Both the position numbers and the translations under genes were made by a program. This document shows, one piece after another, positions 10,437 to 22,970 of a stretch of DNA of 64,000 nt. A model generated the notes under the pieces. The model was not told where the DNA came from. It made no database searches and saw nothing but the letters and a program-made list of their open reading frames with translations. The stretch is from positions 434,001 to 498,000 of the forward strand of contig JAJLTO010000004.1 of assembly GCA_030568195.1 (NCBI GenBank), written 5' to 3'. Position 1 is the first letter of the stretch. Each line of letters opens with the position of its first letter. Source of the DNA: Dipodascopsis uninucleata var. uninucleata (Eukaryota; Ascomycota; Lipomycetes; Lipomycetales; Lipomycetaceae).

Positions 10437-12968
10437 TCAAGTCTTTTTCTTGGAACTTTCCGGAATCATCGCGCTTTTATTCTGTGCGTGCTTGGCGCCG
10501 AGTATAGATTTACCTTGCAAAGGACTCTGTGTAATATCTTCTGGAATATTTCGACCAAAAGATCGTATTCTGTCCAGCTCCCAAGGCGTAAGGCGAATTG
10601 TGCTGTTGCTATTGTTGTTAGTATTTGTAGCTTTGTAGCTTTCCTTATTGTTAGCAGTAGCGCTGTTCACCTCCGTTGGCAGCGCTTTGTTCATGCGCGA
10701 CGACTTTAATGCATTCTTAGAGCTATCAAACTTACTAGCCGGCCTTGGAGTTTGCGGTGTTTGAAATTGGCTCCTGGTGTTCGATGTCGCTGTCGAATAC
10801 TGATTAAATGAATGTTGCCCAGAAAAAGGGGTGGTCTTTGGATCCATACTTTTCGCAACCTTGGTTTCAAAATTACTTATGTCCTTGCGCTGCCGAGTTC
10901 TACTACCGCTGCCGCTTCCACTACTGCCTCCTCCACTTGGCATTCTCTCATGCCCTTCAGCAGATACTGGAGTGAATGGCGTACCACTTCTACTCCGCAT
11001 CTGTCGTCCGTCGCTCCCAGGATAATGTCGATTTGTAAGAATCGGCGAAGGCTCTGGTCCAATGGGATCACTAACGTCTCTTGGCTTGTCACGCGTAGGA
11101 GACGACCTATTTTCATCTTGAAGATACAGTGCTATTCTCTCATCTGTAACAGTCATAGCTGATGACTGGTCATTTGTTTGTAAGGCCGTCAGTCTCAAAA
11201 GATATTCTAGAAGTGATAACGAATTAAGCGAACTCAATTCGCCGTGACCTCCAGTAGCTCTGTTCATCATGTTTTCAACATCACTACTAGACAGTGTAAG
11301 TCTAGAGAATGCTGCAGATACAGAAGACTCAATAATAAAAGCAGCGTTTGATTCAGACGAGCGGTAGCCACTTGCAAAGTCGTTGTCATCGTCCAAGGCA
11401 TCATTTCCAATTTCGTTTTCATCATCTTCATATAATCCCTCAGTATCTGCACATCTCTCACCTTGTTTACCACTATATTTACTTTTGCTATCATCGTCCA
11501 AATCACTGTCATTATCATCGGTCCATAACTCAAAAGCAAGCCATTCTATATTTGAAGGAGAGTCAATCCTGCTAGCTAAAATGCTTTCCATCTCTCTGTC
11601 ACCAGCAAGTTCATCACCGTCACTACTATCAAGCGCACTGTCATCAGCTCTGTCTTCATTTAATGTATCTGAAAGATCATCTTCATCGTCATCAGAGCTC
11701 TCATAATTAAACGGAAATTGACCTAAAAACGACTTATTCAACTTAATCACAAGAACAGGTGACACAGCATCATCTATCTGTAATAAGCGACCTGAGGCAC
11801 TAAAAAATAGGCGTGTAACAATAGAAATTGGAATAGATCGAGTTCTACCACGAAATCTACCTTTCGCATCAGCCTTGGGAGCAACTGGCGAATCAAATTC
11901 TTCGTGGTATCTTCCATCGTCAAGGTCTTCAGTAATAACTAACTCATAGGAGTATAATTCTTGACTCGACAGAGACTCCCTTCGAAGCCTTCGTGACATT
12001 TCTCGTCCATCTGAATTTGAGTCATCGTGAATAGGCACTCTAAATATCTCAACATAGCACTTGGGAAACTCCTCTTTCCAAGTGATATCTCCCGCAGTGG
12101 TGATATGTGGGTTTCGAGCAGTTCCATAAAATACTGAATACATTCTCAATATGAATGTAGGCCCGACTTGACAACGCACGTTAGGCTGCTTTCCAAACTC
12201 AGAGTCAGCAGCAAACAAGAAAGTCGATGCCTGCATTAGCCTAGAAGGTGAGACAGTGTTGGGAAGTGATGCTGACAAATTAGCACCTGATGTTGTTAGT
12301 GCCAGTGATATGAGAGGAATCGCGTCTTCGACTCTAGAGAGGAGCCCTAGCATGTACTCCTCCACCGACTTTGCTGCTCTTTTTCGCTCATCGGCATTCC
12401 GAGCTTGTTGGATGCGCACGGAAGCATTCTCTACTCTTTCTTCGAAGCCATTTATTTCATGGCGTAATTGCCTAGTTAGAGCAACCGTACTGTCTAAACT
12501 TGTATTTCCTCTCGCCGCTCTGCATGAAATCTTGTTAGTGTTTTCTTTGTAGTTGCTCTAGTGACTGACGAAGTCCTGGGTCCGTAGCCAAAACCATCAC
12601 GTACATTAACTGAATAAGGTCGATAGCTGGAGTGACAATTTTAATTTTCGTATGTAGCCTTCGCTTTATTCTCTCAAGATTTCCTCTCTGGTCATCGGGC
12701 AGCTTCTGTAAGAAGAATGTCGCATTAGTTTTGCTCACACCGCCGCAAAAATATAGAGTCTTATTAGCATACGTCCAGGAATCTCGTAAGAGATCTAATA
12801 GCATATCCGGATACTAACGATATGCCCGAGCGTATAGCAAAAGTCACTGCTTGATTTCCTGCCTAAATCAATAATAAAGAGTTGAAGCACATTCTTCTCC
12901 CCAGCGTAGTTCCGGTGTTCTTCAGATCTCGAATCTATACTTTTTGCTACTCGTATTAGGTCATGCAT
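10437..12968 (-). CDS. YRB30: RanGTP-binding protein, Yrb30 family
   Basis: This is likely a Ran-GTP binding protein acting in nuclear transport, related to yeast Yrb30. Well-supported exons are 12862-12773, 12705-12605 and 12519-10437; phases close exactly and give the conserved blocks AVTFAIRSGIS, IKIVTPAIDLIQL|IAARGNTSL (across an intron) and SPVLVIKLN. The first exon is tentative: 12968-12951 would encode MHDLIR, spliced through a weak GTAGCA donor. With it the protein is 763 residues. The conserved part covers about the first 320 residues. The remaining half is acidic then Ser/Thr-rich and looks disordered, much longer than the roughly 440-residue yeast protein. Neighbours are the convergent copper-fist gene and a divergent ZDS homologue. 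The family call rests on recalled similarity of the N-terminal blocks, so it is good but not certain. Confidence 0.72.
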
Positions 12969-15796
12969 CAGCTACTGCCACTTTACAGACTGTCTTCAAA
13001 AAGTAGCACTAGTATAAATCCTTCAAATCTCATTATAACCGGTCCGCTGAGGTAAAGCAACGGCTCCGCTCATGGATCTCTGTTAGTACAGCATTCTAGT
13101 CAAGCTACCACCTCTGCATACTCAGGGGCCATTATTGCCCTTGGTAAATTAGCATCTTACTCTAGCAAGCAGGTCCTCCATTGGGCTACTCAAATACTAA
13201 TACACTATAAACGAAATTAGTGTGATCTATCTCAAGTTTTGCCGTATATTCATCGGATCTGATATATATTTCAGCCTTCGCTCGGCGTTCTTCATATTTC
13301 TGTCCTCTTTATTTCAACTTTATTACCATTCGCACAATGCATGGGCTAGGGATTCATACGGCGTCTTTCAGTACACGGAGACCTGAGGTTGCATAGCAAG
13401 GCTACGAGGCAAGAAAGAGGACTGAATCATATGAGACAAGAAATGCGTATATATAGGGCATCGCTGTCAAGGATTGCTTAAGTAGATGTCTTTACCAAAG
13501 CACTAAGTTTTTAATAGATGCATTGCAGCTTCATGTCGTAGTACAAAGTAGCTAGCTAAAGATGTATGGTCTCATATGAAGGTCAATGTTCCACGGGCTA
13601 TGTATTTGTATCTTTGATTCACGGATACAGATTATGAAATGAAATAAATATTAAATGCTATACTAGATATTAGAACCTACATATGTTGACGAACGAGAGC
13701 TAAATTTAGCAGAGCTGCCAATATTGGCCGGGACAGAGAAAGAATCCAACTGATATCATGCACTGCAGCGGTCAAAATGACTAGGAACAACGTAAGTCGC
13801 TATTTCAGACAACGTCTCCATGCTAGCAAAATTGCGCGCTACTGATCACTTACTTTGCAATGTAAACGTACAAGTAGGGCCGAGCGGCAGGATACTTGCA
13901 AGCGACGAGGTACTATTTCCTATCTCCCAGTTTGCGTGTCTACCCCAGCGACCAGCCAGATATACCGCGTAGAGAGAAGTTTATTGAACAGGATAACACT
14001 ATAAGACTACTAAAAATATTCCTATCACCAGCAAGCTCTGCGGCGGTAGATGTTACTTTGATATAGTTTATTCTATAGGTGCTTTTTGCTATTTATTTGA
14101 CATGGTTTTAAGCGAAGATCGTATTGAACTGCAGACAAAGCAACCTAGAGCATGACTGCATTCAAGTGAAACCTTTTCCCTTCCTGAATTTCTTTTCGAT
14201 TTCATTGAGAAGATTACTACTAAAATTAGTGCCATATTCTAATGCTGATTTGTGAAACTTATGGTAGTGGACAGCAGCATTCTACGGTGACACTGTAAGT
14301 AGTATTTTATTATATACCCTTTGTGTTCGGGAGCATAGTATAATACAAGTATATATATGTCATACACAGAAACTAAAATGAGCAGTCATCAGTCGCCAGT
14401 GTATAAATGCTATTAAATATAGTTGAGACTTTGTGGCAGAGATGAGAAAAAGAGTTGGAAGTTAATTCAGCCATGTGTCACTAACATTATATTGATTTTT
14501 TGCTGTCGGAACCAGAAGACAGGACGGAAGCCGAAAGACTTTAATGTCATATCTCTATTTACTTGCTTTGCATTGAATTAGTTACGAGTCTCTGCTCATT
14601 TCTTTATACTTTGAATATGTTCTTCTCGTAGTGTATGATGTCTGTTCTCGTCTTTCGCGGGAGCTATATTCAAGCATAGTCAGTTTGTGAATAGTCACTG
14701 GAATCTAATGCTACGGACTCATACTCCAGCTCTGCGCATTGTTATTAAAATTAATCTTGGAACCAGCATATAACAGAAATATAATAATAATTAACAGAAG
14801 TATAGATATGGAAATTTTCTGAACCCGAATGTGTAGCGAGTCGCCAAAATTTTTATAGAACTATTTGCAAATTCACTGGCAGTTGATTTTCTTCTGGTCT
14901 ACGCCTCCATCTTTCACTAATCCTATTCGCCTTTATATGCTTTTTCAAGTTCATTATACTCTACCTCTTCCACTTGTAAATATCTATAGAAAAGTAACTA
15001 CATAGAATTAAATATCTTTTATCCAAGCTATATTTTCGTTTTTTTATTGTTTCTGGTCTTGGTCGACAATATAGTCAATATTCTTACATTATAGTTTTAT
15101 TGGGTGCTGTAAATCCTTCCTTGAATCTTTCCACTTGTTTATAATATCTCTCGCCCGCCTTATTGTCACCATAGGCATGAATCCTTGAGAAGGTATCAAT
15201 ATTTACTCATATCTTCTGGCAGAGACTGCTATTTGATAGTGTGTCTGTGTCTCTATTCTTTCTCTTATATAGGAGACTACTAATAACTACCAATTCGTCT
15301 GTTTACAAAGAACTCTTGAAAGGACTATCCAGGAGACGTATATTCCAACACGGCAAGAAAGTGCCTGTGACAGCGACGAGATTCCGGTACAAAGCCGAGT
15401 TACTACACTTTTTCGTCGCCTCTCTTCGAACTTAGCTTTGGCTGTAATAGTGGCGTTCTACCCACTAGGCAGGAAGGAAGTGAAGGAGAAAAATACGAGA
15501 GGTCAAACGGCAAAAGAAAGGGTGAAGATTTCAATAATATTCGCGGAAAGGCTGTCGCTCGCTATTCGCTTACGCTTACTAGCCTAACTATAATATATAA
15601 CTGTAAATAGTAAAGAAAATCTAATACCGGCATTGAAACGACGAAATTTTCGGCTGCTATATTTGTCACCGTGGTGCTTTTTATAGGCATCTAAAGTCAC
15701 TTCCGCACTTGCTCAGCTATAAGCAATTTTTAATCGTGACGACGCATATTATTTTATTCTGTAACGATAATCATATATAGGAGGGCATCGAAGGCA
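12969..15796. other. Long divergent intergenic region
   Basis: These 2.8 kb separate the YRB30 and ZDS start codons. I found no conserved reading frame. The 65-codon frame at 15241-15435 starts with GTG and has no recognisable motif. Such a long gap upstream of a cell-cycle and polarity regulator may hold an extensive promoter. Confidence 0.55.
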
Positions 15797-18700
15797 ATGC
15801 ATAACGAAGAGGTGAGAAATAGTGCAAACCATTGGCTGCTGATGTTGCTATGCCGCTTTATGATTTTTTGGGCTTATGTTTTGGCCTACATCAAGTCTAG
15901 TTTGTCTCCTTGCATACATTAACTAACACAATATGATATTCTTTTTATTTGTCTAGAAGCAACGAAATAGCCTTGCTATCCTAACTGACGACTCGACGCA
16001 ACATATAACTGATGCAATCGTAGATCTGTACTCAAACGATACATCGTGCCGAAGTACACTTTTAACTACGATCGGTGCTGCTAATGATGTTACTGACGAG
16101 GACTTAAAAAGTCATGCTTCTAATTCTCCTTTGTCAATACTGCCACTCGAAAATATTGAATACGATATTCCGAAAGTCGTCGTTGCACAAGAACGTAATA
16201 ACATTCAGGCATTAAAACGAATTTCATTAGACGCATCTCTTACTTCCGATCCGGATCTACCGGTTTCAGGGCTTCCACTTATGCAACAGCAGCAGCAATC
16301 ATTACAGACTCAGGAGTATCAACAAGCAACTTCTCCAGGACAGGATAAGTCTACATCTGCATCTCCTAGTCTTGTATCTGTGCAATCTACGAGTCCGTTC
16401 CTGTCTTTCGAAGAGCCAATGTCCAGTCTTAACATAGCTGATCCTTCATTTCTATGGGTACCAGCCCACCTACATCCAGAAATTGCTCCTAAAGAATGGA
16501 AGACTTTTGTACAGGAGCGCATAGCCGAGATTCAGCAAAGATCTGGATCGTTGGGCCTTCAACAAATAGATAGTATCAATGAAGTAAATGTGTCGCGCCC
16601 TACATCTGCTGGTTCAATATCCAATGGAAATGTTTCACGCAGGAAGTCACGGTTATCTAGAGAGATAGATACTTCCGACGATGCTGCAACTGGATTTGAG
16701 GATGGTGCAGAGGTACTGAAAGAGAGAAGCAAATCGCCTGACGTGACTGTTTCTGATTTAGAACATCTTGAGAAGATAAAAAGGAGATCTAGATCAAGCA
16801 GTCTCAGTAGTACTCAAACTGCTAAAGACGCCAAACCTACTGAATCAGTTACGCAGAAAATAATAAATCGAGGTCTAAGACGTTCTACTCGTCTAAGAAA
16901 GCGGGAAGCTAGGGAAAATGTAAAGCAACTCAACTTATCTATGAACAACAGGAAAGGTGATAGTAATGAAAGTTCTGAGAACAATTCTCAGGATATTTAT
17001 GTATTAGAAAACGAACATTACAGAACATCTTCTCTATCGTCATCAGACACGCTGCCGTTTGATAGTCAAGCACATGTCACTGTTTTAGATGGACAGCTTG
17101 AGCTTTTAATTGATGAAGATAAGTTGGGATCTCTTTATCTTGATGCCGATGATGTTCTTGGTCAATCAAAAGATGGCGAGAAATCAGAAACATTTGCGGA
17201 TATGATAGGGCTTACTTCATCAGCTGGCTCGCCCACCTCCTCTATGGTTGCCTCTACTGGTTCGTCTTCTGAGACTTCTTCTACTACGTCTGCTACTGTA
17301 TTGCCTGTTCCTAGAAATGACGCAGTGTTTCCAAATCGTGTGTCTTCAATCGAGCAATATCAACATAACAAGACGAATAGCACTATTATGAATAGTCCGA
17401 TACCCTCTCCTCCTCCGTCGCCACATCGGCCTTCTGTAATTGGCTTGAGTCTAACTTCTAATCAAAGATTGTCATCTAGCACATCATCTCCTTTATCTCG
17501 CTTTTCTGCTAGAAAACTGGTAAACGGTAGGCCATCATCGACAAGGGAGCCTCATAGCCCTGAATCGCCTCCGACGTCGCCTTGTTCACAGTCTTCTTCT
17601 TCTTCTCTCTCGCCTTCTGATCTTACATTCAGTAATGTGCTATCTATGCCCTCATTGGAAGATGCAATTTCTGGTGATCCTAGCAGTCGCACTGACTCTC
17701 TGTCAGTCGTTCCTATTTTGACAAGTCCATTAGAGCCAGAACGGAATACTCAGTCTAATTCCTTGAAACATCGTGGAAAAGTGTTCACTTCCCGAATGGC
17801 AACAAGATTGTTTTCTGCTGACAAAGAGAAATATAAAGAGAAATCAAAAGATAAGAATAATCAAAAGAATCTTTCTATAAAGACGTCTACCTTTAAGATG
17901 AAGCATCTTGGAACACCCACAAGAAGTAGCAGTGCGCCTGCAAGTATTGACGATGATCAAAGCTCTAGTAGACGGTCTACAATTGATATTGAACGACCAA
18001 TGACGGCGGACACGCCTACTTTGAAGAAAGAGAAATCGATATCGATGTTTTTTAGTAAAATGAGATCCGACTCAAAAACCGGAACTTCAAAGACTGCTAG
18101 CATCAAATCCAAAAATTCAAGTTCTGAACTGTCAAAGTCTAGTCATCGTCGACAGAGTAGATCTTCTTCTTCCCTTTCTTCGATGGTTACTGATCCTCAT
18201 ATAATGAAATCGAGATCACCATCACCAGGAAGACAGCAAACGCAACGTCCGCCTGTCGGTGAACCATCTGAGCGACCTTATTATTATGCTCGCTTTCCGC
18301 TACACGTTGAGAGAGCTATTTATCGATTATCTCATTTAAAACTGGCAAATCCCCGCAGGCCGTTATGTCAACAAGTTTTGCTCAGTAATTTCATGTATAA
18401 TTACCTTGAACTCATAAACCAAGATTCTGCTGCTTACGTTTATGACCATTACCAACAACAAAATTATATGTATCAAGCACAGCATGATCAGCATTATCAA
18501 TATGGTTATAATCAGTATTATCACAATGGCCAACTTTATCAGTCTCAGGCGCCTATGAATTCGTACGCCTATGGTGGCTCAAATGTGACTGGAATGAATA
18601 GAGATATGATGGTATACCACGAAATGCAAGATCCGAGAATATTATCGCAAAATGGAGTATATAGTCAGCCGACTAGTCGAGGAGCACTAGTTGCAAATAA

Positions 18701-19133
18701 CGGATACTATCCTCAAACTGGAACTGCTAATGATGAAGATTTCTATGATTCGTACTTGAGTCGTAAACATGATGACTATGACTATCAAGATGACGAGGAA
18801 GATGATATCATTGACGAGGACGAATTCGTTGATGCAGATGTACCAATTTTGTCACCTATTAAAAATCATAGGTCTACAAACTCATCATTTTTAGTACCTG
18901 GTGAAACGTACTACGAAACGATTTCGAGGCAGCAGCAAGAAAGAGAGCTGCAAAATAAGCAATTTCTCGAGCAAGACAAAATAAAAGGTTCAGCAATGGA
19001 GAAGACATTTACGCATGTAGTGACTGACGTTCCCGAAGACGGTAAGGTATTCAATAAGTCATCTAGTCCAAGGCATTATGTCGCAAGTCTCTTTGATCAT
19101 TCAAATCATCATCCGCAGACTACGAATAAATAA
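15797..19133 (+). CDS. Zds1/Zds2 family PP2A-Cdc55 regulator
   Basis: Yeast Zds proteins bind PP2A-Cdc55 and control its location, mitotic entry and exit, and cell polarity. Exon 1 is 15797-15811 (MHNEE); a 145-bp intron with a TAACTAAC branch site follows; exon 2 is 15957-19133, giving 1063 residues. Two family landmarks are visible. A motif FLWVPAHLHPEIAP sits near residue 170. The Zds C-terminal domain at about residues 780-827 contains FPLHVERAIYRLSHLKL and RRPLCQQVLLSNFMY, the Cdc55-interacting segment of the family. The rest is Ser-rich low-complexity sequence with many SP sites, suggesting heavy phosphorylation; a Tyr/Gln-rich stretch and an acidic stretch follow the Zds domain. Coding clearly continues upstream of 16131 in the same frame to the splice acceptor. 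It converges on GEM1. Confidence 0.9.
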
Positions 19134-20165
19134 GAAAGTAATATATGCGGTTTCTTCGCCTTACTTCAGTTATTCGGGCCTCCATTAATACGTTCCATCC
19201 TTCTCTTAATTATTCATTTAATAGGTTTCAAGGTTTTGTATGAGGGAATTTAGGTTTTGTTTCGGCGTTGGTATGACAATCTCGCCTCTAATAATAGTTT
19301 TTTCTGTCCAATGTTTGATTTTTAATTCGATGCTGTTCACGTCTTTACATTCATAATTTTATTATTAGCATTCTGTGATATATGTATTATTTGGATTCAG
19401 AAAGAAATGCTTCAACATTCAGAAGATAAGCTGTGTTAAAGCATTTGTTGCTTTGCTTTATTCTTTGTATATTGTATACTTAATGGTTCATTGATGATTA
19501 ATTGCCGAGGGAACAAAAGTCTGGGTGCATAGAACAGCAAAAGATACTTATATATGAACGATTTACAATTCTGGACATTGCATTAACGGTTGTTTGTTTT
19601 ATAGTGTTTATCATCTTCGTTTGTTTTTTGTTTTTTTTATGTTTATTGAGCATTCTTGTTAATTTCATTTTTATTCCCATCATTTTCTATATGTCATTCA
19701 GTTTGTATTACCATTTTCACTCTCCGAATGTCAAGTTCTTGCTAATCTGACAATTTCCTGACCTAATCTACGGTTTCATAATCTCACTTAATATGTTCCC
19801 TTGCGTATTAACTTACATTTAAACATTGTTATTTTTTGTCTTGTTTTCAGCGTATTTTTTAATAGTGGAATTTGTAGAATAGTAGTCTCCAATTTCGAGA
19901 GTGCATATCAAGTATACAGCGTAGTTTCTTACTTTTTATGCTATCCTCTGCTCATAGTGAGCTATAGTAAGTAAAGGCAATAGCATTTTGTTTGATGGCA
20001 TCTACAAGAGACATAATATCTAAGTATAATATAAACAGCAAACGATAAGTAGTTTGGAGACATTTTGTAGCTTATCAGAAACAATAAATGATTATAAGAG
20101 CATCAATATTAGGAATACATTAATCTCTATTCTTGTAACTAAGTTAATTAGGGTGTTTCAATTAT
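19134..20165. other. Convergent intergenic region, no gene seen
   Basis: AT-rich DNA between the 3' ends of the ZDS gene and GEM1. The frame 19502-19750 (+) encodes a Phe/Ile/Leu-rich string typical of T-rich DNA read by chance, and I see nothing else to support it. Confidence 0.65.
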
Positions 20166-22448
20166 TCAATCTTTTGAACCTCTCCATATCCATACTACTA
20201 CTGCAGCTATAACAGCAACAGCAGATGATGCAAGTATTATAGACGATACTGGAGTCTCTTTCTCTTCCGTCTCAAGTAATGGCGTAGCCGTACTAGGAAA
20301 TTGAGCAGCCTCTGCAAGTTGGACGAATAATTCTGATACGGAACTAACCCAAGATGCACTAACATGCAATGGAGCGGGTAAACCAAGTTCTCTTGTATAG
20401 ATGTCTGGCTGAAGGTCTGAGCGTTGTTGCTGTTTATCCAGATCAGCCTTGAGGGCCACAAATACTGAGGGGAGTCTGTTTAAAAGAGGGTTGCGCTCTC
20501 TAAGGTCAACTATGTATTGAAAACTATCAGGATTTGACGAGTCATATGTATAGCAAATCACATCACATTGATCTAATTTAGCTGTATTCTCTAAAACAGC
20601 AGGCTCCAGCTCTCCCAATTCTTCTAAAATCATGTAGCATTGCTTTCCTCCTTGCATCTCCACACTGTTTACAGCAATGCGAGGCTTTATGGTTGGCATA
20701 TATAGAGGGTAAAACGGCCTATTAAGAAATCGGTCGAGCAAAGCACTCTATTTGTATAATAGATACGTTAGGGATTTACTATCCTATCATGCAATGCAAT
20801 AAAAATACATACCTTTCCTGAATGCGGAGCTCCCAAGAGGTAACAACTAAACACGTTACGATCAACGGCACCAAATTTAGGTCTTGCATTTCGTCTACGT
20901 CGAGGCTTAGTGATTTTCAAAGCATCAACTGTACTGCCACTTTTCTCAGATTCAAATCCTAAATAGGCCAGATACGCAAGCATAGTCTTATGATCATGAA
21001 ATGTAGTCATACTCCACTGTGCGAGCCAGCCTTGCAATGTAACATAGCCTTCTTCATTACAGAGAGTAGTCAGCGGGAATTGAGCATTTGTCCAGGACAA
21101 TGGCAATCCTGGAGTTGGTGCAAACAAATTATTCAATTCAGTAGAATTCAAACCTCCGTCATTATCTTTGTCAAATAAAAGGAAGAGATCAACTAGAAAT
21201 CGATAGCCAACCGGGCTCAATTCAACACTTGAATATTGGGGTATATCAAACCTATAACAATTAGTTTAGGGCATACATGACAATAGCGATTAAACACAGA
21301 CCTTGGATGTAAAAACTTATCGTTTAGTGATAAACTATCAGTGTAGTGAAATGCTCGAAGAATACCCCAAGTACTTTCGTGTCTACCTTTTAAAGCAAAT
21401 ATCTTGTTAAGAGCTACGAAACCTCCAACAGATATACCGTCTTCTGTAGCACCTCCGGATTCGGTCTTATTGATCATTGATTTAATTTCTATCAAATCAA
21501 AGGGATCCAAAGGTTTATTGAAGCATTTGATTTGAAATGCGTTCATTTCTTTATCATTGAGTAGTCCATCCTGATCTTTATCTGATAAAACTATTGCCGC
21601 ATTTGTTAGGATTGCATGAAAATAGCTATCGTAGCCATAACAATAAACTTACAAAATATTCTCTGAAGCGCAGCTATTGCTGGAGCTTTCAAATTTTGCT
21701 CTTTGGAATCGAATAATGGCGCAATAGGATGAAGTACGGCTTTTTGACAGAGATAAAAAGCCTGATTCACGTTATAATGCTCCTTAGCACTACATCGAAT
21801 ACAAGACTCAACCTCTTTAAATTCCTCCATTATGGGTACCATTTCATCCGCTAGAGCTTCCGCTGGATTAGATTCTGAAATCAAGTCATTTTTGTTCGAG
21901 CAGAGAACCACAGGAACCTAAATCAACATAATTATCAGTAAGCAGGTATGAACATAAATAATTCGCGATCATGCAGTCGAAATATATTTACATTGACTCC
22001 GAGACTCCTAAAATATGGAAGCCAAAATAATGGTATTCTCTCCGAAGTATAATGATCAGAATAAACCAGTAAAATTACACTTGCTCTTCTAATCTCACGG
22101 TTTAATGTCTGCCTCTCCTGTATTCGAGATGAAGTGTCAACAATAGTCATTGAAAAGCTGTTTTCGGAGCTGAGAAACTCCGGAGGAATCGTTATCGGCG
22201 GCAGAACTGACTGAATATTAGGCACAAACGTCTCTTTTACAAATGCCGTGATGAGACTATATCATAATCAAGAAATAATGTTAGCTGTTTACCCTTTCCA
22301 TGCATCATTTGTCTGAGTATATTTGTACCTAGACTTTCCAACACCTGTATACTGCTTGTTAGTTATTATTTCCAAGAAATATATGATCTTTACATAATGT
22401 GTACCAACCTTCATCGCCGCATAGTACGAGTCGAACGTCTGACGACAT
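20166..22448 (-). CDS. GEM1: Miro GTPase, mitochondrial outer membrane
   Basis: Gem1/Miro is a tail-anchored GTPase of the mitochondrial outer membrane with roles in mitochondrial shape, inheritance and ER contact sites. Seven exons (22448-22409, 22344-22329, 22256-21992, 21917-21653, 21590-21302, 21251-20813, 20747-20166) join in frame to 631 residues. The first GTPase has a P-loop GDEGVGKSS split over three exons, the middle one only 16 nt, and an NKND motif. Canonical EF-hand loops begin DKDQDG (about residue 199) and DKDNDG (residue 319). The second GTPase P-loop is GAPHSGKS (about residues 432-439). A hydrophobic tail anchor at about 606-627 ends in WRGSKD. Domain order and length match the family exactly. 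It diverges from CreC across 522 bp. Confidence 0.95.
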
Positions 22449-22970
22449 CTCCCTTATTTAGATTCTGGCCTCAGTCTATGTGCTCAGTGACGTCCAGCGG
22501 AATTCTGATTTGGAGAAGTGCTTTCCGCTTACTGGCTCCGACGAGGTTGTAATATATTTGCTTACGTCAAACATAAGGATTAATTATGTAATAAATATGC
22601 CATATATAAGAGCACTTTAAGGCATAAGTATCACTAAATGTGCTGGCATATAATGTTTTAGCACTTCTCCGCCTTTTAAGCTGGCTATTCGAGAATTCCT
22701 AGAAGTGGAGAAGAAACGAAATCTGGAGTTGAAGACGAAGAATTTGCCGCGTTGTTATACTTTCAATCATATCCTGTCATCGATAGGAGTTATATATTGA
22801 TAGTATAAATAGGTTATTTGTTTATATGATTGCTATCGTTAATGTTAGTACAGCTGCATCTTTACCAATTCTTTATCGCATTTATCAGGGGAAGCTAATT
22901 GAACAGATTTTATAGCTTGCGAACAACTAGAACTAGAAGTAGATTATATATCAGCATTTATAGATATAGT
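22449..22970. promoter_or_regulatory. Shared divergent promoter region of GEM1 and CreC
   Basis: These 522 bp separate two opposed start codons and must contain both promoters. It is AT-rich with several TATA-like strings; I cannot assign particular sites. Confidence 0.5.
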
